From NCBI RefSeq assembly GCF_900108095.1, contig NZ_FNWL01000004.1:1-64000 (forward strand): DNA of 64,000 nt, read 5' to 3'. This document shows, one piece after another, positions 37,936-46,098 of this stretch. The number at the start of each line of letters is the position of its first letter. The first letter of the stretch is position 1. Both the position numbers and the translations under genes were made by a program. The notes under the pieces were generated by a model. That model saw only the letters and a list, made by a program, of their open reading frames with translations, made no database searches and was not told the DNA's origin. This DNA comes from Natronorubrum sediminis (GTDB taxonomy: Archaea; Halobacteriota; Halobacteria; Halobacteriales; Natrialbaceae).

Positions 37936-39114
37936 ATGCAACTCGAGGTGATCGGCGTCGGCGGCGCGGGCTGTCGGCTCGCCGACGCGATCCGTGCGGC
38001 GGAGTCGGCGACTCGTCCATTTCTCACCGACGTCTTCGTATTCGATACCGACGAGACAACGCTCCGACAGACGGTAGTTCCCGAATCGAACCGATATCGC
38101 TACGGCGAGGCTAACGCAGCCGAAGGAGGTGCTGACGGTGGGGACGGCGACGGCTCGAGAGCGATCGAACGCTGTTTCGAGGAGGGAGACGAACGCGCCG
38201 ACGACGTGCTCGAGGTGGTAGGACGTGAGGAGTCCTCGGCGGCCGACGCGTTTCTCGTCACGGTCGGCCTCGGGGGGACGACCGGTGGCGGAACGGTTCC
38301 GGCGCTCGTCGCGACACTCCAGCGGACCTACAAACAGCCAGTGTACGTACTGGCGACGCTGCCGGCCGATCGGGAGTTCGACGCGTCAGCCGGCGAAAGT
38401 GAGGGTCTCGCCGGCCACGCGAGAACGGCAACCGCCACGTCAGACACCGAACCACCGCGTCCGGAGGCAGCGACGAACGTCCTCGCGACGCTCGAGCGTC
38501 TCGAGGGACTCGCGAGTGCGATCGTGTTGTTCGACAACGAGGCGTGGCTCCGGCCGGGGGAAACGCTGAGCGACGCTCGAGACCGATCCAACCGGGAGGC
38601 TGCGACGCAGGTCGCGGCCGTGTTCTCGGGGGGTTCTGGCGAGTCGGGCGAGGCGACCGCCCAGACCGTGACCGACGCGAGCGACGTCGAACGGATCGTG
38701 GGGAGCGAGTCCGCGTTCGTCACGCTCGGCTACGCCGAACAGGCCGTCGAGACGACGAGTTCGCGTTTCGGGCTCGGGCTCCTCACGACGGATCGCGACG
38801 TCGACACCGCCGAGGCCGTCAGCGCCGTCGAAACCGTCGTCAGGAAAGCGATTCGCGGCAAGCGCAGCATCGAGTGCGACCCCGAGGCCGCCGACCGCGG
38901 GTTGTTGATCGTCGGCGGCCCGCCGGCGTGGCTCAACCGGAAGGCGATCGCCGACGGCCGACGCACGCTCCAGACGGCGATCGACGGCTCCAGCATTCTC
39001 GGCGGCGACGCGCCACGCCCCGACGGCGAGACGGTGTTCGCGGGCGTCGTTCTGGCCGGTATCGGGCCGATGGAGCGACTCGAGGAGCTGCGTGACGCGG
39101 CGGACGCGAGATAA
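37936..39114 (+). CDS. divergent tubulin/FtsZ superfamily protein
   Basis: The 392-residue protein starts with the nucleotide-binding strand MQLEVIGVGGAGCRLADAI, as in FtsZ and CetZ. The tubulin signature, normally GGGTGTG, reads GGTTGGG here (in VGLGGTTGGGTVPAL). I cannot find the acidic T7 loop (NxDxxD) that activates GTP hydrolysis in the neighbouring subunit. An acidic Gly-rich insertion lies near residues 60-75. It may be a non-polymerising or regulatory member of the haloarchaeal tubulin family. Neighbours (endA, gamma-glutamyltransferase) give no clue. Confidence 0.82.
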   Translation: MQLEVIGVGGAGCRLADAIRAAESATRPFLTDVFVFDTDETTLRQTVVPESNRYRYGEANAAEGGADGGDGDGSRAIERCFEEGDERADDVLEVVGREESSAADAFLVTVGLGGTTGGGTVPALVATLQRTYKQPVYVLATLPADREFDASAGESEGLAGHARTATATSDTEPPRPEAATNVLATLERLEGLASAIVLFDNEAWLRPGETLSDARDRSNREAATQVAAVFSGGSGESGEATAQTVTDASDVERIVGSESAFVTLGYAEQAVETTSSRFGLGLLTTDRDVDTAEAVSAVETVVRKAIRGKRSIECDPEAADRGLLIVGGPPAWLNRKAIADGRRTLQTAIDGSSILGGDAPRPDGETVFAGVVLAGIGPMERLEELRDAADAR

Positions 39115-39133
39115 CGTCCGCGTCGCTCGCGCT

Positions 39134-40948
39134 CTACTCGGAGTCGGACAGCGTGTCACCGTCGGCCGTCGTAATTCTCGATTCGGCACCGATCTGTGGC
39201 GCGTCGTCGTCCTCGAGGACGAGCATCGTCGCGGTTCCGACGGACGGCGCGTCCACGACGTCGTGTCCGCGATCCTCCAGGTCCTCGAGCACATCTTCGG
39301 GGTACGACGATTCGATCTCGAGCACATCTTCGGGGTACGACGATTCGATCTCGAGCGTGTTTTCGGCGTCGTGGGGGACGTCGGTCGCCGGAAACGCGGT
39401 ACTGACGAATCTGGGGTGGGAGATGGCGTCTTGTGCGTCGAGTCCGAATTCGGCGACGTTGAGAAACTGTTGGGTCTGGCCCTGGGGTTGGGTATCCACG
39501 CCGGTGTTTCCGCCCAGAATGTAGGGGTCGCCGTCGCGGAGGGCCAGATACGGATTCGACGTGTGTCGGACCTTGTAGCCGGGAGTGACCTGATTCGGAT
39601 TCTCGTCCTCGAGGGAAAGCATCCGCATTCGGTTGTTGATGTGAATTCCGGTCTCACCGACGACCAGAAACTGCGCGCCCAGACTGGTCGTTACGGCCGC
39701 CGCGTTGCCGTCTCCGTCGACGACGTGGAAGGTGGAGGTGTGATCGGCGTCGCCGACGGAGGCGAATGCGGACGAGTTCGAGTTCGAGTCCGAATCCTCG
39801 AGTTCGGAGTCGATCGGCCACTCCATGGCCTCGTCCGTGTCGATCCGGTCGCGCTGGGACGTCGCGTACTCCTCCTCGAGCAGTTCCTCGACCGGCACGT
39901 CGACTCGCTCGGGGTCGCCGACGTGGTGGTTTCGGTCGGCGAACGCGAGTTTGATCGCCTCGACTTGCACGTGAATCGCGTCGGCGTCGTCGGGCTCGAG
40001 GTCGGACACGTCGTACTCCCGGAGGATTGCCAACGCCAACAGTTGCGTGATCCCCTGGCTGTTCGGTGGGTTCTGATAGACGTCGATGTCCTCGTCGTAC
40101 TCGATCGAGAGCGGCTCGGCGAGTTCGGCTTCGAACGCCTCGAGATCCTCGTCCGTGAGATAGCCGTCGTGTTCATCGGAGAATTCGACGATTTCCTCGG
40201 CGATTGGCCCACGATAGAAGTAGTCTCTCGCGGCCTGTACCGCCTCGGTTCGACCCTCCTCTCGCTCGTCATCGTACGCGTCGACGAGCGACTCGAACGT
40301 CTCCGCCATCTCTTCTTGGTACGCCGTCTCTCCCTCCGCAAGGAGGTCTCCCTCGGGCATGTAGAGGTCCGCTGCGTCGGATCTGTCCTCGATCTGCGCG
40401 GCTTCGTCCTCGAGCCAGTTGGCCATCTCCTCGCTGACCGGGTAGCCCTCTCGAGCCAGGGTGATCGCCGGCGAGAGCACCTCCTCGAGGTCGAGCGCGC
40501 CGTACTCCTCGAGCCACACCATCCAGCCATCCCAGGCACCGGGGACGACGGCCTGGTGCATGCCGTCTTCTTCGGCGCGCTCCTCGAAGTCCTCGACCGT
40601 GGCGTCGGAGCCGACGGGGCCGACGCCGTCCACGCTGGTCACCTCCTCGGAATCGGCGTCGTAGTAGAGCGCCCAGCTGCCCCCGCCCAGCGCGGAGGAA
40701 AACCAGGGCTCGACGACGCTCAAGGCACAGGCGACGGTGATAGCAGCGTCGGCGGCCGTTCCGCCCTCCTCGAGGACCTCGAGACCGGCCTCGGTCGCGA
40801 GGTGGTGCTGGGAGACGACCGTTCCTGCGTCGGCGTCCGCTCGCTCCTCGGAGTCCGTCTCCGGAACGTTAGTACAGCCGGCGATGGTGGCCGCGCCGAT
40901 CCCGCCGCTGCTCGCGAGAAACGCGCGGCGAGAGCGATTGGTTCCCAT
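39134..40948 (-). CDS. ggt: gamma-glutamyltransferase, Tat lipoprotein
   Basis: The 604-residue precursor has a twin-arginine signal (NRSRRAFLASSGG) and a lipobox (IAGC). The self-cleavage site and nucleophile Thr lie in DADHTSTFHVVDGDG. Family segments ALGGGSWALYY, PNSQGITQLLAL and GGNTGVDTQPQGQTQQFLNV are present. It would act outside the cell on gamma-glutamyl compounds; haloarchaea use gamma-glutamylcysteine as a thiol. An 11-residue stretch (EIESSYPEDVL) is repeated directly near the C-terminus, reflecting a recent in-frame DNA duplication. Confidence 0.93.
   Translation of the reverse strand: MGTNRSRRAFLASSGGIGAATIAGCTNVPETDSEERADADAGTVVSQHHLATEAGLEVLEEGGTAADAAITVACALSVVEPWFSSALGGGSWALYYDADSEEVTSVDGVGPVGSDATVEDFEERAEEDGMHQAVVPGAWDGWMVWLEEYGALDLEEVLSPAITLAREGYPVSEEMANWLEDEAAQIEDRSDAADLYMPEGDLLAEGETAYQEEMAETFESLVDAYDDEREEGRTEAVQAARDYFYRGPIAEEIVEFSDEHDGYLTDEDLEAFEAELAEPLSIEYDEDIDVYQNPPNSQGITQLLALAILREYDVSDLEPDDADAIHVQVEAIKLAFADRNHHVGDPERVDVPVEELLEEEYATSQRDRIDTDEAMEWPIDSELEDSDSNSNSSAFASVGDADHTSTFHVVDGDGNAAAVTTSLGAQFLVVGETGIHINNRMRMLSLEDENPNQVTPGYKVRHTSNPYLALRDGDPYILGGNTGVDTQPQGQTQQFLNVAEFGLDAQDAISHPRFVSTAFPATDVPHDAENTLEIESSYPEDVLEIESSYPEDVLEDLEDRGHDVVDAPSVGTATMLVLEDDDAPQIGAESRITTADGDTLSDSE
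39284..39355. repeat. 30-bp in-frame duplication inside ggt
   Basis: A segment with CACATCTTCGGGGTACGACG and the following ATTCGATCTCGAG occurs twice in a row with no differences in the core. It duplicates 10 residues of the enzyme. Being a multiple of three, it leaves the frame intact. Confidence 0.9.
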
Positions 40949-41023
40949 AGCGGGTGGACAGCGCGAACGGGGTAAAATGGCGTGGGGCGTTTCGAGGCGT
41001 AGTGTGATATTACGGTCGCCTCC

Positions 41024-41063
41024 GCCACGAATCGACGGTCACCCCTGCCACGAATCGACGGTC
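41024..41063. repeat. short direct repeat
   Basis: GCCACGAATCGACGGTC occurs twice with a 23-base period, in the gap between ggt and the ornithine cyclodeaminase family gene. Confidence 0.8.
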
Positions 41064-41094
41064 GAATACGGCCGCCAGCGGGCGCGGGTGACAG

Positions 41095-42045
41095 TCACTC
41101 CTTGGACTCCTCGGACGACCCAAACGCCTCGAGAAAGCTGTTTCCAAGGACGACCTCCGTGCCGGAAAGCCCGACCGAACAGAACACCGTGAGGTCGGCC
41201 GCGCTCGAGCGCCCGCGGTCGGGTTCCGCGAGTACGTCGGCGAGTTCGACGAGTTCGTCGTCGTGCTCGCTTCCGACGACCGTCGGTCGGTCGGTGGCCT
41301 CGAGTTGTGGTATCGAGTCCGTCGTAATTGCATCGGCGCGCTCGAGCACCTCGAGTGGCAGTTCGTGTGCGGTTTCGAACTTCGGGCCGATGGTCGTGAC
41401 GTGCGTGCCCGACTCGAGCCACTCTGAGTCGAAGACCGGGTCCGTGCTGTTCGTCGCACAGACGAGCGCGTCGGCCGAGCGAACGACCGGTTCGGGGTCC
41501 TCGAGTGCACGGACGGAGGGGCCGACGTCGTCGTCGGCCGTCTCCGCGAATTCCCGTCGGCTGTCCGGCGTCGGACTGTAGACGAGAACCTCCTCGAAGT
41601 CACGGACCGCACAGGCCGCGCCGACCTGCGCTCGAGCCTGAAAGCCGCTTCCCAACACGCCTAACGTGGCGCTGTCCTCGGGTGCGAGCGCGTCGATCGC
41701 GACGCCACCGATCCCACCGGTTCGTAGGCCGCCGACGGCGTGGCCGAGGAGGAGCCCCCTGAACGCGCCGGTCGTCGCGTCGAAGACGGCTACCAGTTCC
41801 GTGTGGTCCGCGCCGGTCTCGGGATGGGTCTCGTAGACTCGGAAACCGGCCGCGTTCGTCGAGCCGGTTGCCGCGCCCGCGGTGAACACCAGGTCGCCCT
41901 CGCCGGCGTCGACGTGCCACCGCGGCGGGGCCTCGAGCGTCCCCGCGGCGCGCTCGGCGAAGGCGTCTCGCATGGCGTCGACGACCAGCTCGTAGTCGTA
42001 CTGTGAATAGACATCGCCGTCAGTGAGGATCGAAACGGTGGACAT
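41095..42045 (-). CDS. ornithine cyclodeaminase / mu-crystallin family protein
   Basis: The 316-residue protein has the NAD-binding Rossmann motif LGVLGSGFQARAQ and the family segments PPRWHVDAGEGDLVFTAGA, GFRVYETHPETG and ITTIGPKFETAHELP-like. Relatives are ornithine cyclodeaminase, alanine dehydrogenase and imine reductases. ATG 42045 (MSTVSILTDGDVYSQ) matches the usual start. It lies 49 bases upstream of nothing recognised and is followed by ggt on the same strand. Which amino acid or imine it acts on cannot be told. Confidence 0.9.
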   Translation of the reverse strand: MSTVSILTDGDVYSQYDYELVVDAMRDAFAERAAGTLEAPPRWHVDAGEGDLVFTAGAATGSTNAAGFRVYETHPETGADHTELVAVFDATTGAFRGLLLGHAVGGLRTGGIGGVAIDALAPEDSATLGVLGSGFQARAQVGAACAVRDFEEVLVYSPTPDSRREFAETADDDVGPSVRALEDPEPVVRSADALVCATNSTDPVFDSEWLESGTHVTTIGPKFETAHELPLEVLERADAITTDSIPQLEATDRPTVVGSEHDDELVELADVLAEPDRGRSSAADLTVFCSVGLSGTEVVLGNSFLEAFGSSEESKE

Positions 42046-42107
42046 ACGGAACCAGTCGGTCGCGGCGACTATAACAGTTAGAGCGACAATTCCCAGGGAG
42101 TGGCTGG

Positions 42108-42503
42108 CTACGGCTCGCCCGGAATCGCCGCTCCCTCGTGCTCGAGAAGCCGTCGTTTCAGGTCCAGGCCGCCAGCGTAGCCCGTGAGCGAGTCGACGCC
42201 CACGATTCGGTGACAGGGGACGATCACGGGAATCGGATTCCGTCCGCAAGCCTGCCCGACGGCGATGGGCGCGCTCTCGAGGGCCGTCGCGACCTCGCCG
42301 TAGGTTCGTGTCTCACCCGCCGGGATGTCCGCCATGGCTCGCATGACCTTGCCCGTGAACCCCTCGAGGTAGTCGACCTTGAGGTCGAACTCGGTGCGCT
42401 CGCCGGACTCGTACTCCAGGACCTGCTCGCGGATCGTCGCCGGGTCAGCGTCGATCCGCGACGCGTCGATGTCGCGCGTCGTGTCGAATAGCTGGATCTC
42501 CAT
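42108..42503 (-). CDS. ogt: methylated-DNA-protein cysteine methyltransferase
   Basis: The 131-residue protein carries the active-site motif IVPCHRIV with the acceptor Cys97, the preceding helix-turn-helix region (TYGEVATALESAPIAVGQACGRNP) and Tyr-Gly after GYAGGLDLKRRLLEHEG. It repairs O6-alkylguanine by taking the alkyl group onto Cys97 and is then spent. It is shorter than most bacterial Ogt, because the N-terminal domain is reduced. Confidence 0.94.
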   Translation of the reverse strand: MEIQLFDTTRDIDASRIDADPATIREQVLEYESGERTEFDLKVDYLEGFTGKVMRAMADIPAGETRTYGEVATALESAPIAVGQACGRNPIPVIVPCHRIVGVDSLTGYAGGLDLKRRLLEHEGAAIPGEP

Positions 42504-42533
42504 GAGTTAATATCGATATGGACGTGCGAGGTA

Positions 42534-42614
42534 ATGGATTACACGGATAGTGTCGAGGCGCACGACGGCGAAGCCGAAGGCTTTTGCGCGCCCGAACGCG
42601 AAGAAAACCAGTAA
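42534..42614 (+). CDS. possible 26-codon upstream ORF before trpS
   Basis: A short frame starts with ATG 42534, about 20-25 bases after a TATA-like TTAATATC (42508-42515), and its TAA overlaps the trpS ATG (TAATG). It encodes an acidic peptide with no Trp, so it is not a classical Trp leader. Coupled translation into trpS is possible. Expression is not proven. Confidence 0.3.
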   Translation: MDYTDSVEAHDGEAEGFCAPEREENQ

Positions 42615-44242
42615 TGACCGGAGACGAGCCACTCGAGAGAGCCGAGTCAGGGGAACCGACGACCGATGGAGGTGAACGCTCCGTGCTATCGCAGTCAGCG
42701 CTTCGTGCCGACGGCGGCGCTGCCGGAGCCGACGACGTTGCCCTCGATCCGTGGGGTTCCTCGAGCGTCTCCGACTATCGAAACCTCTTCGAGGAGTTCG
42801 GCATCGAGGAGTTCGACGAGGTCCTCGAGGAGGTCCCCCACCCACACTACCTGATGCGCCGAGGCGTCATCTTCGGCCACCGGGAGTACGGCCCGGTCGC
42901 GGAGGCCCTCCGGAACGACGAGCCCGCAGCCGTTCTCTCGGGATTCATGCCGACGGGTGACCCCCACATCGGCCACAAGCTCGTCTTCGACGAGATCATC
43001 TGGCATCAACAGCAGGGAGCCGACGCCTACGGGCTGATCGCCGATCTCGAGGCCAATGCCGCCCGCGGCATGAGCTGGGAGGAGATCGACGAGCACGGTC
43101 GCGACTACCTGCTCTCCCTGCTCGCACTCGGGTTCGACCCCGAGGAAGGCACGCTCTACCGTCAGTCTGAAAACCGCGAACTGCAGGATCTGGCGTTCGA
43201 ACTCGGAGCCGAGGCCAACTTCTCGGAGTTCCAGGCGATCTACGGCTTCGACGGCGAGACCGACGTTTCCCACATGCAGTCGGTCGTTACCCAGATGGCC
43301 GACATCCTCTACCCCCAACTCGAGGAGCCAAAGCCGACCGTCATCCCCGTCGGCCCGGATCAGGACCCTCACGTTCGACTCGCCCGGGACCTCGCCGAGC
43401 GAATGCGTTTTTTCAAGGTCAGCGAGGCCTACGCCAGCTTCGAACTCGAGCCCGCAGAGCGCGACCTCGTCGCCGACTGCTACGAGCGACTCGATCCGGC
43501 CGACTTCGATGACGACGACCTTCGGTGCGTCCACGTCGCTGAGGCGCTCGAGGAGACGCCGCTTTCGGACCTCGACGTTCCAGCCGACACGCTCGCGTCG
43601 GTGCTCACGAAACTCGAGGAAGCCGGAATGGAACCCGTTCGTCCCCGCACTCGTTTCTTCGATCGACGGGCGACCGAGGACGCCTTCGACGCCCTCATCG
43701 ACGCCATCGAGGGCGAGAAACGGGTCTACGAGAGTCACATCGACGCCTTCGAGATCGAACTCGAGGAGGCAGGCGAACTCGCTCGCCAGGTCGAAGTCGA
43801 CAACGGCGGCCACGGCTTCCAGCCACCGTCGTCGATCTACCACCGATTTATGACCGGGCTGACGGGTGGCAAGATGTCCTCCTCGATTCCTGCGAGCCAC
43901 ATCTCGCTGCTCGACGACCCCGAAGACGGCTACGACAAGGTGAAGTCGGCGACGACCGGCGGCCGCGAGACGGCCGAAGAACAACGCGAGAAGGGCGGGA
44001 AAGCCGACGAGTGTCCCGTCTACGAACTCTACGCCTACCTGCTGGCCAGCGACGACGACGAGTTCGCCAAACGCGTCTACGACGAGTGCGTCGGCGGCGA
44101 GCGTCTCTGTGGCGACTGTAAGGAACAAGCCGCCCAACTCATCAAGGAGTTCCTCGCAGAACACCAGGAAAAGCGCGCGGAAGTCGAGGACTTGCTCGAG
44201 CAAGCGGATATCGAACTCGAGTCACCACGCCGTCGCTCGTAA
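42614..44242 (+). CDS. trpS: tryptophanyl-tRNA synthetase
   Basis: The 542-residue class I enzyme has PTGDPHIGH (HIGH at 118-121) and GGKMSSSIPAS (KMSKS-type loop). The archaeal/eukaryotic TrpRS segments GPDQDPHVRLARDLAER and FQPPSSIYHRFMTGLTGG are present. A short acidic N-terminal extension (1-45) is haloarchaeal. It lies upstream of pheST on the same strand, but the 330-base gap has its own promoter signals. Confidence 0.97.
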   Translation: MTGDEPLERAESGEPTTDGGERSVLSQSALRADGGAAGADDVALDPWGSSSVSDYRNLFEEFGIEEFDEVLEEVPHPHYLMRRGVIFGHREYGPVAEALRNDEPAAVLSGFMPTGDPHIGHKLVFDEIIWHQQQGADAYGLIADLEANAARGMSWEEIDEHGRDYLLSLLALGFDPEEGTLYRQSENRELQDLAFELGAEANFSEFQAIYGFDGETDVSHMQSVVTQMADILYPQLEEPKPTVIPVGPDQDPHVRLARDLAERMRFFKVSEAYASFELEPAERDLVADCYERLDPADFDDDDLRCVHVAEALEETPLSDLDVPADTLASVLTKLEEAGMEPVRPRTRFFDRRATEDAFDALIDAIEGEKRVYESHIDAFEIELEEAGELARQVEVDNGGHGFQPPSSIYHRFMTGLTGGKMSSSIPASHISLLDDPEDGYDKVKSATTGGRETAEEQREKGGKADECPVYELYAYLLASDDDEFAKRVYDECVGGERLCGDCKEQAAQLIKEFLAEHQEKRAEVEDLLEQADIELESPRRRS

Positions 44243-44318
44243 CGGGTTTTGGGGTGAGTGGCTCCCCGTTCGTTCGATCCTCGGGATGCCCCTAATCGCG
44301 AAACATCGAGCGACACAA

Positions 44319-44328
44319 GACTTTTTGT
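44319..44328 (+). promoter_or_regulatory. weak TATA-like element of the pheST leader
   Basis: GACTTTTTGT lies 23-32 bases before the leader ATG at 44351. It is a weak match to the haloarchaeal TATA consensus. An inverted repeat GTAT-CGCA-ATAC (44332-44343) lies at the expected start site. Confidence 0.4.
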
Positions 44329-44350
44329 CTGGTATCGCAATACGAGAGGC

Positions 44351-44437
44351 ATGGCACTCGAATCCCCCGCCCGTGTCAAGCGAGACGCCAGACGACTGCG
44401 TGACAGACGGGGATTCGGTTTCTTCTTCGCCCGGTGA
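44351..44437 (+). CDS. candidate Phe leader peptide (28 codons)
   Basis: The frame begins ATG GCA CTC, has GAGAGG just upstream of the ATG, and ends in the residues G-F-G-F-F-F-A-R followed by TGA. Four of its last seven codons are TTC (Phe). It is rich in Arg and unlike an ordinary protein. The next gene, 134 bases downstream, is pheS. Phe-rich leaders control pheST in enteric bacteria. Here the leader is followed by RNA segments able to form alternative hairpins. The role is inferred; no homologous leader is known to me in archaea. Confidence 0.55.
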   Translation: MALESPARVKRDARRLRDRRGFGFFFAR

Positions 44438-44482
44438 CGCCGGGCCGGTGGATCCCCGCACGCACACATCGTGTATCCGGGG
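44408..44482 (+). promoter_or_regulatory. candidate attenuator RNA of pheST
   Basis: Segment 1 CGGGGAT (44408-44414) overlaps codons 20-22 of the leader. Segment 2 ATCCCCG (44452-44458) can pair with it, enclosing the hairpin GCCCGG/CCGGGC (44429-44434 with 44440-44445) that spans the leader stop codon. Segment 3 CGGGG (44478-44482) can pair instead with segment 2, stacking on the ACAC/GTGT hairpin (44464-44467 with 44471-44474). The two pairings exclude each other. A ribosome waiting at the Phe codons would cover segment 1 and favour the second one. Confidence 0.5.
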
Positions 44483-44493
44483 CGAAACCGCAC

Positions 44494-44522
44494 CGTTAAA
44501 TCGGCTGTCGGGAGCACCCGAC
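44494..44522 (+). promoter_or_regulatory. possible second TATA box and hairpin before pheS
   Basis: CGTTAAAT (44494-44501) could be a TATA box for a shorter pheS transcript. GTCGGG-AGCA-CCCGAC (44507-44522) is a perfect 6-base hairpin. No T-run follows it, so it does not look like an intrinsic terminator. Confidence 0.4.
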
Positions 44523-44571
44523 GAGTATCGGAACCGCTAACTGAGAGACACGCAGCCATACGAACAAGCGA

Positions 44572-46098
44572 ATGCAACTTCCCGAACAACAGGTCGCGGT
44601 CGTCGAGGCCGCGAGCGCAGACGAGGCCCAATCCGTCGACGCCCTCGCTGCGGCGACCGACCTTCCCCCCGAGACCGTCACCGGCGCGGTTTTCGCGCTC
44701 GAGGAGGAGGGACTGGTCGCCGTCGACGAACGCGTCGACGAAACGATCGCGCTCACCGACGAAGGACGCGAGTATGCCGACGAACAGCTCCCAGAGATCC
44801 GACTCTACGAGGCAGCACTCGAGGCCGGAGCCGACGCCGACGCCATCGGAATGGGTCAGGCGATCGGAACGAGCAGCCTCGAGGGGCCACAGGTCGATAT
44901 CGCCCTCTCGAACTACGCCCGGAAGGGCTACGGCGTCATCGACAGCGGCGAGATTACGGCCGATGCCGACGCCGAGCCAGCCGCCGACGCCGAGGCGAAC
45001 GCCCTCGAGACGCTCGCCAGCGAGGATGGCGTTCCCGCCGAGAGCGCCGACGTGGACGAAGACACCCTCGAGCACCTCGAGCGCCGGGGCTTGCTCGAGG
45101 TGAACGAATCGACCGTTCGCGAGGTGACGCTCACCGACGCGGGCGTCACGGAGCTGATGGCCGGTATCGAGACGGCCGAGACGGTCGGACAGGTCACGCC
45201 CGAACTCCTGACCAGTGGCGAGTGGGAGTCGGTCGAATTTGCCGAGTACAACGTCGAGGCCGACGCGGAGTCGGTCGAGGGCGGACGCGTCCACATCCTC
45301 CGCCAGATGTCCGAGCGCGTCAAAGACGTGCTCGTCGGCATGGGCTTTCAGGAGATGGACGGCCCCCACGCCGACGCGGACTTCTGGATCAACGACTGTC
45401 TGTTCATGCCACAAGACCACCCCGCGCGCACCCACTGGGATCGGTTCGCCCTCGAGCAACCGACCCACATCGACGAGTTACCGGACGACCTCGTCGAGCG
45501 TGTCGAACGCGCACACAGAGAGGGTGTCGGCGAGGACAGCGAAGGCTACCACTCGCCGTGGGACGAGGACTTCGCGCGGGCACTCGCCCTGCGCGGGCAC
45601 ACCACCTCGCTGTCGACGCGGTACCTCTCCGGAACCGAAATCGGCGAGGTCGAACCGCCCGCACGGTTCTTCAGCGTCGAAAAGGCCTACCGAAACGACA
45701 CCTTAGACGCGACGCACTTACTCGAGTTCTACCAGATCGAAGGCTGGGTGATGGCGGAGGATCTTTCCGTTCGAGACCTGATGGGCACCTTCGAGGAGTT
45801 CTACGCCCAGTTCGGGATCGAGGACATCCAGTTCAAGCCACACTACAATCCGTACACGGAACCGAGCTTCGAACTGTTCGGCACCCACCCCACGACGGGC
45901 GAACTGATCGAGATCGGCAACTCGGGTATCTTCCGCGAGGAGATGTTAGAACCCTTGGGCGTCGACTGTGACGTCATGGCCTGGGGGCTCGCCTTAGAGC
46001 GCCTCGCCATGCTCACAACGGGCGCGGAGGACATCCGCGACCTCCACGGCACGCTCGCCGACCTCGAGTTCCTGCGAAACGCGGAGGTGACCTACTGA
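44572..46098 (+). CDS. pheS: phenylalanyl-tRNA synthetase alpha subunit
   Basis: The 508-residue class II enzyme subunit starts with winged-helix-type domains (about 1-200), typical of the archaeal/eukaryotic form, followed by the catalytic core. Core motifs include GFQEMDGPHADADFWINDCLFMPQDHPART (motif 1 region), FFSVEKAYRNDTLDATHLLEFYQIEG (motif 2) and GLALERLAML (motif 3). It makes Phe-tRNA together with PheT. Its TGA overlaps the pheT ATG (TGATG). Confidence 0.97.
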   Translation: MQLPEQQVAVVEAASADEAQSVDALAAATDLPPETVTGAVFALEEEGLVAVDERVDETIALTDEGREYADEQLPEIRLYEAALEAGADADAIGMGQAIGTSSLEGPQVDIALSNYARKGYGVIDSGEITADADAEPAADAEANALETLASEDGVPAESADVDEDTLEHLERRGLLEVNESTVREVTLTDAGVTELMAGIETAETVGQVTPELLTSGEWESVEFAEYNVEADAESVEGGRVHILRQMSERVKDVLVGMGFQEMDGPHADADFWINDCLFMPQDHPARTHWDRFALEQPTHIDELPDDLVERVERAHREGVGEDSEGYHSPWDEDFARALALRGHTTSLSTRYLSGTEIGEVEPPARFFSVEKAYRNDTLDATHLLEFYQIEGWVMAEDLSVRDLMGTFEEFYAQFGIEDIQFKPHYNPYTEPSFELFGTHPTTGELIEIGNSGIFREEMLEPLGVDCDVMAWGLALERLAMLTTGAEDIRDLHGTLADLEFLRNAEVTY

